From Candidatus Pacearchaeota archaeon (GTDB lineage: Archaea > Nanobdellota > Nanobdellia > Pacearchaeales > GW2011-AR1), in the NCBI GenBank assembly GCA_018303895.1, contig JAGVXJ010000012.1:1509-13097 (forward strand): a stretch of 11,589 nt of DNA, read 5' to 3'. The position numbers and the translations under genes are program-made. This document shows, in pieces, positions 5,601 to 10,188 of this stretch; position 1 is the stretch's first letter, and each line of letters begins with the position of its first letter. The notes under the pieces are model-generated. The model did no database searches and was not told where the DNA came from. It was given only the letters and a program-made list of their open reading frames with translations.

Positions 5601-5900
5601 ATGAAATCCCCAGTAATTTACACTTTCGCGAATTTTTATAATCCAGAAGACGGGAAATCTTATGATTTGCGACTTGGAAAAAGAAAAGGGCGGAAAATAG
5701 GTGGACTTAAATTTCAAATTTACAAGGAAAAAGGCGTCTTTATTTCAAACCCCTCAAATAGAACAGTTATAATCGATTCCGGAATAGAGAAGATTTCAGT
5801 CGGTTCTGAATGGACTTCTCTCATCGACGAGTCTACAATTTATCTTTCTGGAAAAACTTTGTTAGTGACTATTCATACAAGGAAAAAAAGGAGAAAATAA
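5601..5900 (+). CDS. Small beta-rich protein, possibly FHA-like
   Basis: 99 residues beginning directly after the previous stop (TAA-ATG, no spacer), with GGAGG at 5584-5588. No signal or membrane segment. After a basic loop (Gly-Lys-Arg-Lys-Gly-Arg-Lys, about 26-32) the sequence alternates short strands with turns: Val-Phe-Ile-Ser-Asn-Pro-Ser-Asn, Thr-Val-Ile-Ile-Asp, Ile-Ser-Val-Gly, Thr-Ile-Tyr-Leu-Ser-Gly and Leu-Leu-Val-Thr-Ile. The order Asn-x-Ser, then strand, loop, strand and closing Gly-x-x-Leu-x-Val recalls the second half of forkhead-associated phosphopeptide-binding domains, but the typical Gly-Arg and Ser-x-x-His motifs are absent, so this is a weak guess. The very basic C-terminus (Arg-Lys-Lys-Arg-Arg-Lys) could bind nucleic acid or membrane, and also encodes the next RBS (AAGGAG). 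Confidence 0.6.
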   Translation: MKSPVIYTFANFYNPEDGKSYDLRLGKRKGRKIGGLKFQIYKEKGVFISNPSNRTVIIDSGIEKISVGSEWTSLIDESTIYLSGKTLLVTIHTRKKRRK

Positions 5901-5901
5901 A

Positions 5902-6642
5902 ATGAAATCTTTAATTAGGATTTTTATCGACGAGAAAGACGGAAATACTATTGCACAAGTTTTGACTGAAGATGGATTTGAAAAAAGAAAAAGTGATAAT
6001 GAAATAAAAGATAATATTCTCCAAGGAACAGAAAAAATTTATTGTGTTGATATAGACTATCGTGGCTTGAAAGGATTATTTATCACAAATATTGTTAAAC
6101 CAAATCAGGAAAAATGTTTTCCTACTTTGCATGCCTTAGGTGGGATAGACAATTATGGACTTGGTTTTGATTTTACTTATGATTCTTATGATTTACTAAA
6201 TCAAGAAATAGCTGAGAAATTAAAATTTACCGAGGGAAGAAACAAGATTAATCCTCTTGTCAAGGAAAAATTAACACCAAAAACTTTGGAAAAAATTCTC
6301 AATGTTTTTTCAGAAAAAACTTCTAAAGAATTTAATCCAGATGATTTTTATATGGCAAAAGAATTAATAAAAAATCATGGTTATTGTAGTTTTTCTGTTG
6401 GCGTATACAAAATGTTTATCTTCAGTGGGAAAAAAGGAAAAAAACTAAAGAAGGAAGACGAAAATTTTAGGGGCGGAAAAGTATTCAAATACTGGAATAA
6501 CACTATGTATGACTATATTGTGCAGATAAAACTTCCCGAAACAAACCCAAATTTCACAGAAACAATAAACAGACACAGATTATTCATTCAAAACATTCTT
6601 GATGGATTTAAATTAGGGGGAATTAATTATTATCCTAATTGA
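5902..6642 (+). CDS. Soluble hypothetical protein
   Basis: 246 residues from ATG 5902, one base after the previous stop, with AAGGAG about 11 bases upstream. No membrane segment. The N-terminal half (about 1-85) is beta-rich with Asp-Ile-Asp-Tyr-Arg-Gly-Leu-Lys-Gly-Leu-Phe-Ile and a Gly-rich turn (Leu-Gly-Gly-Ile-Asp-Asn-Tyr-Gly). A helical, charged middle follows (about 98-155). The C-terminal part contains a Lys-rich loop (Gly-Lys-Lys-Gly-Lys-Lys-Leu-Lys-Lys), a strand, and a final helix with Asn-Arg-His-Arg-Leu-Phe-Ile-Gln. The largest soluble protein of unknown function in the array. It ends with TGA followed by an in-frame TAA seven bases later, and is separated from the next gene by 10 bases, the only such gap in the array. 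No family recognised. Confidence 0.7.
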   Translation: MKSLIRIFIDEKDGNTIAQVLTEDGFEKRKSDNEIKDNILQGTEKIYCVDIDYRGLKGLFITNIVKPNQEKCFPTLHALGGIDNYGLGFDFTYDSYDLLNQEIAEKLKFTEGRNKINPLVKEKLTPKTLEKILNVFSEKTSKEFNPDDFYMAKELIKNHGYCSFSVGVYKMFIFSGKKGKKLKKEDENFRGGKVFKYWNNTMYDYIVQIKLPETNPNFTETINRHRLFIQNILDGFKLGGINYYPN

Positions 6643-6652
6643 TTAAAATAAA

Positions 6653-6895
6653 ATGAGCAACCTTTGGAAATTATTAACGATGAATAGAATAAATTTGCTT
6701 GGTTTAACTTTGGCTGCTGGCGGAATCGCAACTATGACAAGCTATTCTCTAAACGATTTACCTTCGTATGTGGGTGCGTTCGGTTTTGATTTTTCTATGT
6801 TTGGAGTTATTACCAGCATGTGCACCAACTTTGGGGAAGAAACTTTAATTTCGTATAAAAAACTTTACAGCATCTTGAAAGAACTGGAAAATTAG
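6653..6895 (+). CDS. Small membrane hairpin protein, probably frameshifted
   Basis: As read, 80 residues with two hydrophobic segments (about 13-32 and 38-58) joined by a Ser-Leu-Asn-Asp-Leu-Pro loop, followed by Phe-Gly-Glu-Glu and a short charged tail ending at TAG 6893-6895. No Shine-Dalgarno is close; GGGGG at 6616-6620 is too far for normal use. At the six-A run 6857-6862 a -1 shift would join this frame to an open frame running to TAA 7030-7032, giving a protein of about 126 residues. The extended reading looks more protein-like and ends four bases into the convergent CCA gene, so the full-length gene probably spans 6653-7032. The hairpin resembles those of the genes at 2730, 3575 and 5031. 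Confidence 0.6.
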   Translation: MSNLWKLLTMNRINLLGLTLAAGGIATMTSYSLNDLPSYVGAFGFDFSMFGVITSMCTNFGEETLISYKKLYSILKELEN

Positions 6896-7032
6896 AACCA
6901 GATTTCTTAAGTTCAAAAATGGAAGATTATTGTGTAAGACAAGGAATTTATTTTGCTGCAAAAGAAACAGGACATTTAGAAGAATTTAATCAAGAGGTAA
7001 AAAATCACCCAAGTATTATTCCAAACTTTTAA
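6862..7032 (+). pseudogene. Out-of-frame 3' continuation of the gene at 6653
   Basis: An open frame, -1 relative to the upstream gene, runs from the end of the A run to TAA 7030-7032 and encodes 56 residues, including Tyr-Cys-Val-Arg-Gln-Gly-Ile-Tyr-Phe-Ala-Ala-Lys-Glu-Thr-Gly-His. It has good protein character (amphipathic, balanced charge) and is preceded by a stop at 6856-6858 in the same frame, so it has no start of its own except ATG 6919, which lacks an RBS. Best explained as the C-terminal domain of the preceding membrane protein, separated by a one-base change, programmed -1 slippage at AAA-AAA, or a sequencing or assembly error in the homopolymer. The last four bases overlap the end of the CCA-adding enzyme gene. 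Confidence 0.55.
6999..7004 (-). terminator. Poly-U stretch after the CCA-adding enzyme gene
   Basis: Six T on the - strand about 25 bases past the CCA gene stop. Archaeal RNA polymerase often ends at such runs. It lies within the 3' part of the convergent gene, so the two transcripts probably overlap. Single weak signal. Confidence 0.3.
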
Positions 7033-8312
7033 TTCGCAATTTCCATCTCGCTAACATCCATCTCAATCGTTCTTCCATAATTTTTCTTTTTCCACTTTTC
7101 CAAAAATTCTTTTATTCCAAAATTAATTATTTCCTTTGAGTAAAATCTTCCTTTCTTTATGAAAACCTTTTTGTGTCTTTTTTTAAATGCTGAAATATTT
7201 TTCTTATCCCCGACGCGAGGACCACCCAAAATTATTTCTTTTTTACTTTTCACAGATAGAAAAATTCTTCCGCCATGTTTCCCGTCGTATTCAAATCCAG
7301 AATTTTTCACTTCAAAATTCGCTTCAGTTTCCTTAACAAAAAAGTTATAAAATTTCAAAAGTTTCGAACCAGCAATATCTCCTTCCTGCCTGTTGGTTTT
7401 TATTTTCACCATGCAAAATTCAAGTTTCTTCTTGGCAGATTCTTTTTTTATTTTTTCCAAATCGAGAGTTTTTACCGAGAACGAATCTAAACTTGGATGT
7501 TTCAAAACCTTCGCGCATTCAGTTTTAAATTTTTCAAAAGTTTCTTCAGACAATGCTGCCGTCACGTTTCTTTGTTTATACGTCGGGTCAATTACAATTA
7601 CCGGTGCCTGAATTTTCGCACTATTCAGATTCATCATAACTTCATTTTTATTTCTGTAAAATTTCTCGATGTCAATAATAATCTTTTTCTCTTTTGACTT
7701 TACCATCGCTTTAGCAAAATTCATAAAACTCTTGTAATGGTAAACAAGTAATTCAAGAGCGTAACCTGAAAATCCATGAATATAACTTTCCGCGCCGTAA
7801 GTTCCGGTTGCATAACAAAATGCTTTAGTTATTTTTATCTCGTCGAGAATTCTTTTATCTTTAATTTTTTTATTTATGTATTTCACGTGGCTATATGACA
7901 AGTCAGTTATATTCTCTGCCTCACTCGGTTTCGCGACTTTTATCACCGGCACAATTTCAAGCGAAAATTTCTCGTCGGGTTTTATTCTAAAATAATCTCT
8001 TGAGCCGTGAATTTCATGCAATTCGTAACCTGCATTTTTTATCAATTCTCTCAAAATTTCTGAAATTTCTCTATCCTTGTATTTTTCCGCGTCGAATCGC
8101 ATAAAAATATCGACATCATAAGAATCTTTCTTAATCACCGTTTTTTTTGCAAAACTTCCGCCGACAAAAACATCTACAATCATTTTCTTTTTTCGAACTT
8201 CATTCTTAAACTGCATCAAAAAATTTTCAAGATAAGTATTTATTTCGTCCAAATCTTCTTTGGGTGGCGAAACTTTAACAAGAACCTCTTTTAATATTTC
8301 TGCTACTTTCAT
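7029..8312 (-). CDS. cca: CCA tRNA nucleotidyltransferase (archaeal class I)
   Basis: 427 residues, close to the usual length of about 440 for archaeal enzymes. It adds or repairs the 3' CCA end of tRNAs using CTP and ATP without a nucleic-acid template. The nucleotidyltransferase motif is Gly51-Gly52-Ser53 followed by Asp66-x-Asp68, the metal-binding pair. The third carboxylate of the family, normally Asp in a Val-Asp-Val-Val-Pro strand, appears here as Glu119 in Leu-Glu-Ile-Val-Pro. The archaeal central domain is clear from Thr-Tyr-Gly-Ala-Glu-Ser-Tyr-Ile-His-Gly-Phe-Ser-Gly-Tyr (about 171-184) and from the later Asp-Pro-Thr-x-x-Gln-Arg-Asn-Val-Thr-Ala-Ala-Leu segment. The C-terminal third is the tRNA-binding body/tail region. 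ATG 8312 has a TATA box 22-29 bases upstream and no Shine-Dalgarno, so the mRNA is probably leaderless. Confidence 0.93.
   Translation of the reverse strand: MKVAEILKEVLVKVSPPKEDLDEINTYLENFLMQFKNEVRKKKMIVDVFVGGSFAKKTVIKKDSYDVDIFMRFDAEKYKDREISEILRELIKNAGYELHEIHGSRDYFRIKPDEKFSLEIVPVIKVAKPSEAENITDLSYSHVKYINKKIKDKRILDEIKITKAFCYATGTYGAESYIHGFSGYALELLVYHYKSFMNFAKAMVKSKEKKIIIDIEKFYRNKNEVMMNLNSAKIQAPVIVIDPTYKQRNVTAALSEETFEKFKTECAKVLKHPSLDSFSVKTLDLEKIKKESAKKKLEFCMVKIKTNRQEGDIAGSKLLKFYNFFVKETEANFEVKNSGFEYDGKHGGRIFLSVKSKKEIILGGPRVGDKKNISAFKKRHKKVFIKKGRFYSKEIINFGIKEFLEKWKKKNYGRTIEMDVSEMEIAN
7081..7091 (+). terminator. Poly-U stretch after the left gene array
   Basis: On the + strand T5-C-T5 follows about 50 bases after the last stop of the array, inside the convergent CCA gene. 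A plausible archaeal U-rich terminator for the long transcript, not proven; this T-richness also reflects Lys codons on the other strand. Confidence 0.3.
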
Positions 8313-8333
8313 AATAAAATAAAAGAAAACGAG

Positions 8334-8341
8334 TTTATATT
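8334..8341 (-). promoter_or_regulatory. TATA box of the CCA-adding enzyme gene
   Basis: AATATAAA on the - strand, 22-29 bases before the ATG at 8312. Archaeal transcription starts about 25 bases after the TATA box, which puts the start at or next to the ATG. No SD is present in the gap, agreeing with a leaderless mRNA. Confidence 0.5.
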
Positions 8342-8434
8342 ATTAACGAATCTAGATTTAGAATAAAAAATAGAATATAACCGATGACATAAACCTTTTC
8401 CCAAGACTTAATTAAAATAATAATCACTATTTAC

Positions 8435-8462
8435 AAAAGGAGCGGAGCGACCTCGTTCTTTT
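8435..8462. repeat. GC-rich hairpin element in AT-rich spacer (1)
   Basis: AAAAGGA (8435-8441) can pair with TTCTTTT (8456-8462) with one G-U, and an inner GAG (8445-8447) with CTC (8452-8454) around a CGAC loop. The centre GGAGCGGAGCGACC is far richer in GC than the spacer around it. It lies between the divergent-looking promoter side of cca and the end of the zinc-ribbon gene. Origin and role unknown. Confidence 0.45.
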
Positions 8463-8476
8463 ACATTATCTCTCTT

Positions 8477-8483
8477 AAAAAAA
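8477..8483 (-). terminator. U7 run downstream of the zinc-ribbon gene
   Basis: On the - strand seven T follow the hairpin at 8507-8523, about 58 bases past the stop of the zinc-ribbon gene. A T5 run also lies at about 8529-8533. Together these are a plausible end for the GTPase/DUF2073/zinc-ribbon transcript. Confidence 0.45.
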
Positions 8484-8506
8484 TCCGTAAGCAAAGCGAA
8501 CGCAAA

Positions 8507-8523
8507 TTGACGCGAAGCGTCAA
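8507..8523. repeat. Perfect 7-bp hairpin, TTGACGC-GAA-GCGTCAA (2)
   Basis: Seven-base perfect inverted repeat around a GAA loop (8514-8516), 18 bases after the end of the zinc-ribbon gene. The neighbouring GCAAAGCGAACGC (8491-8503) shares the AAGCG/GCGAA words. Could strengthen transcript ending, or be part of a dispersed short palindromic element. The 8313-8540 spacer otherwise holds only the cca promoter and AT-rich sequence; I see no gene or tRNA in it. Confidence 0.55.
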
Positions 8524-8540
8524 AGAGCAAAAAGAAATAT

Positions 8541-8936
8541 TTAACCTTTTTTCCCGTTGTCTTTTCTCAAGCTCTGTAAAGAAGACGCGACATCAATTAC
8601 ATATTTTCCTTCTTCAAGTTTGTAAACTAAAGGCCTTTTCTTATCAAAAAGATTTACCAAGTCAATTTCAAACTTCCCATCACCCATAACTCTAACCGAT
8701 TCAACATCAAGAATCACTGGAATGTCTTCCTGTTTTATTCCAACAATATCCCTTATGTCTTGTTCAATATTATCTGCTTCTGCCTTTGTAAACTCGATAG
8801 GATTTTCTATAACTTCTTTAACTCTGTCGTCTCTTACGTAAAAAAAGAAATGTCCGTGGCACTCACTGCATCCTTCCAGTATCTCTTTGCTTCCCGCAGG
8901 GTATATTTTTTTACATCTGACGCATTGGTGTGGCAT
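8541..8936 (-). CDS. OapC/ArvC-family zinc-ribbon protein (DUF2072)
   Basis: 131 residues. The N-terminal zinc ribbon has Cys5-x2-Cys8 and Cys23-x2-Cys26, with the typical archaeal start Met-Pro-His-x-Cys-x-x-Cys and Ile-Leu-Glu-Gly-Cys before the second pair, then Phe-Phe-Tyr-Val. The C-terminal half contains Leu-Asp-Val-Glu-Ser-Val-Arg-Val, Gly-Lys-Phe-Glu-Ile-Asp-Leu, Pro-Leu-Val-Tyr and Gly-Lys-Tyr-Val-Ile-Asp-Val, which I recognise as the conserved second part of this archaeal family. It is encoded next to the DUF2073 protein and Era-like GTPase in many archaea; in Haloferax these are OapC or ArvC. Biochemical role unknown. Spaced 50 bases from the DUF2073 gene, with a possible own TATA box and no SD. 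Confidence 0.85.
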   Translation of the reverse strand: MPHQCVRCKKIYPAGSKEILEGCSECHGHFFFYVRDDRVKEVIENPIEFTKAEADNIEQDIRDIVGIKQEDIPVILDVESVRVMGDGKFEIDLVNLFDKKRPLVYKLEEGKYVIDVASSLQSLRKDNGKKG

Positions 8937-8953
8937 AATATGATAAAAATTAG

Positions 8954-8965
8954 TAAATTAATAAA
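8954..8965 (-). promoter_or_regulatory. Possible TATA box of the zinc-ribbon gene
   Basis: TTTATTAATTTA on the - strand, 18-29 bases before ATG 8936, with no SD between. It would give a leaderless transcript starting within the operon. The spacer is AT-rich anyway, so this is a modest signal. Confidence 0.35.
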
Positions 8966-8986
8966 CTTATTGATACTTCTGTGAGA

Positions 8987-9391
8987 TTATTTATTTAATA
9001 AGAGTTCGATTTTCTTAGGATTGCGTTTAATCTCCTTCACAACCGTCGCTGGGCCAATTACCGTTATCGCACCCAAATCCCCTCCGGCAATCATATTCGC
9101 AAAATTAGTCTTGAATCTGCCAAAAAATCCGCTACTTTCTCCCCCATTAATCACTGCCAGTTCAATTCCTTTAAATCCTTTAATATGGTCAATCATCGCC
9201 ATCGTATCCCCAATTAATCTTCCTTCTTCTTCATCTTTCAATCTTCCCTGTAAAACAAGAATAACATTTCCAAGAACAATTCCTAATATTTTTTTCAATC
9301 TCTCGTTACTGCTCAAATCTTTTATCTCCGAATAAGGCAAGAACTGAATCGAAAATCCTTTTATTTTTCCTAAAGTTTTTTTACTTGACAT
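8987..9391 (-). CDS. OapB/ArvB-family protein (DUF2073)
   Basis: 134 residues. Recognised by Val-Leu-Gln-Gly-Arg-Leu-Lys-Asp-Glu-Glu-Glu-Gly-Arg-Leu-Ile followed by Thr-Met-Ala-Met-Ile and Phe-Lys-Gly-Ile-Glu, the core of the archaeal DUF2073 family, and by a C-terminal Gly-Asp-Leu-Gly-Ala-Ile-Thr-Val-Ile-Gly-Pro strand-turn. Between them lies a Gly/Ser-rich loop (Gly-Gly-Glu-Ser-Ser-Gly-Phe-Phe-Gly-Arg) that may be flexible or bind a partner. In Haloferax the homologue is OapB/ArvB, encoded with the GTPase that drives extracellular vesicle formation; its molecular role is not settled. ATG 9391 has a GGTGA Shine-Dalgarno at 9396-9400. It lies 73 bases after the GTPase gene, with a strong hairpin in the gap. 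Confidence 0.85.
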   Translation of the reverse strand: MSSKKTLGKIKGFSIQFLPYSEIKDLSSNERLKKILGIVLGNVILVLQGRLKDEEEGRLIGDTMAMIDHIKGFKGIELAVINGGESSGFFGRFKTNFANMIAGGDLGAITVIGPATVVKEIKRNPKKIELLLNK

Positions 9392-9395
9392 TTTT

Positions 9396-9400
9396 TCACC
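9396..9400 (-). promoter_or_regulatory. Ribosome-binding site of the DUF2073 gene
   Basis: GGTGA five bases before ATG 9391, part of the archaeal consensus GGAGGTGA. It marks this gene as leadered, unlike the GTPase, zinc-ribbon and cca genes beside it. Confidence 0.6.
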
Positions 9401-9432
9401 ATTTTATTTTTTAGTTTTTTTCTACCAGTGTA

Positions 9433-9457
9433 GTTTCTTTTTTCCTAAAAAAGAAAC
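9433..9457 (-). promoter_or_regulatory. Perfect 11-bp hairpin between GTPase and DUF2073 genes
   Basis: GTTTCTTTTTT (9433-9443) and AAAAAAGAAAC (9447-9457) are perfect inverted copies around a 3-base centre. On the coding (-) strand it forms a stem starting 7 bases after the GTPase stop, with T6 in its 5' arm. Candidate attenuator, RNA processing site or partial terminator that sets the ratio of GTPase to the downstream proteins. The A/T-rich stem is weak in energy per pair. Confidence 0.5.
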
Positions 9458-9464
9458 CCAATAA

Positions 9465-10097
9465 CTATATCCTTTTCACCAATTTAAATATTTCCTCGTA
9501 AAACTCATCAAGGTTTTCGCCGTTTTTTGCGCTTATTCCTATCGTTTTATATTCGGGAAACGCAGCTTCAATTTTTTTAATATCCGCTTTTCTCAAATCA
9601 ATTTTGTTTGCAATTATCAAAACAGGAATTTTTCTCGCAGCCAAATTTCCAATTATTGTAATATTAACTTGGTTGTAAGGATTTTCCGTCGCGTCCAAAA
9701 CAACAACAACCGAGTCCATGTCGTCGAGCCATTTTATCGCGTCAATAACTCCCTGCGTTGCTTCCTTCGCTCTCTTTTTTGCGTCGCCCTTTTTCATTCG
9801 ATATCTCAAAAATTCTTCATAATCTATTTTCGTGGCGATTCCCGGCGTATCAACAATCTTGAAAGTCATACTCTTTCCCTTATATTTTATTTCAACTTTC
9901 TCCTTAAACTGAACTTCTCTAGTTTCATGCGGAACTTTACTCACCGAACCAATTTCTTCACCAGTAAAATCCTTACATATCCTATTTGCAAGACTCGTTT
10001 TTCCAGCATTTGGCGGCCCATAGAATCCTAACTTAATCTCTTTCTTACTTTTGAAAATTCCCGAGAGCACCTTTTTAAAAAATCCTTTAAAACCCAT
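9465..10097 (-). CDS. Era-like small GTPase, OapA/ArvA family
   Basis: 210 residues from ATG 10097; an in-frame TTG at 10109 would add four, but the TATA box at 10121-10128 fits a leaderless start at the ATG. All G motifs are present: G1 Gly-Pro-Pro-Asn-Ala-Gly-Lys-Thr-Ser (27-35), G2 Thr59, G3 Asp-Thr-Pro-Gly (83-86), G4 Asn-Lys-Ile-Asp (164-167) and G5 Ser-Ala-Lys (189-191). The first 19 residues form a basic amphipathic helix (Gly-Phe-Lys-Gly-Phe-Phe-Lys-Lys) well suited to membrane binding. Followed by DUF2073 and zinc-ribbon genes, the arrangement of the archaeal GTPase that in Haloferax is needed for extracellular vesicle formation (ArvA) and was first named origin-associated (OapA). 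The function here is inferred from that neighbourhood. Confidence 0.88.
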   Translation of the reverse strand: MGFKGFFKKVLSGIFKSKKEIKLGFYGPPNAGKTSLANRICKDFTGEEIGSVSKVPHETREVQFKEKVEIKYKGKSMTFKIVDTPGIATKIDYEEFLRYRMKKGDAKKRAKEATQGVIDAIKWLDDMDSVVVVLDATENPYNQVNITIIGNLAARKIPVLIIANKIDLRKADIKKIEAAFPEYKTIGISAKNGENLDEFYEEIFKLVKRI

Positions 10098-10120
10098 TTT
10101 ACTTTTCAATACTCCGAGAG

Positions 10121-10128
10121 TTTATTAA
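10121..10128 (-). promoter_or_regulatory. TATA box of the GTPase gene
   Basis: TTAATAAA on the - strand, 24-31 bases before ATG 10097. It implies transcription beginning at about the ATG and argues against the TTG start at 10109. A GGAG lies 15-18 bases before the ATG, too far to be a normal SD for a leaderless message. Confidence 0.5.
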
Positions 10129-10188
10129 CCTTTCCATGATTTTTTATAATATTTCTTTCTTTTATCGTCGCTGATAGATTTGGAAAAC

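Noticed and set aside
7159..7697. Several + strand open frames opposite the CCA-adding enzyme
   Set aside because: They are Phe- and Leu-rich antisense readings of Lys- and Glu-rich codons of a clear enzyme gene and lack RBS or family likeness.
8507..8689. 60-codon + strand frame starting near the GACGC hairpin
   Set aside because: It overlaps the zinc-ribbon gene on the other strand, and its first codons come from the hairpin; composition is not protein-like.
9021..10031. + strand open frames opposite the DUF2073 and GTPase genes
   Set aside because: Both lie antisense to genes with clear family motifs and have no start signals.
10098..10109. TTG start for the GTPase
   Set aside because: The TATA box spacing fits ATG 10097, and the GGAG is only two bases from the TTG; the four extra residues add nothing to the fold.
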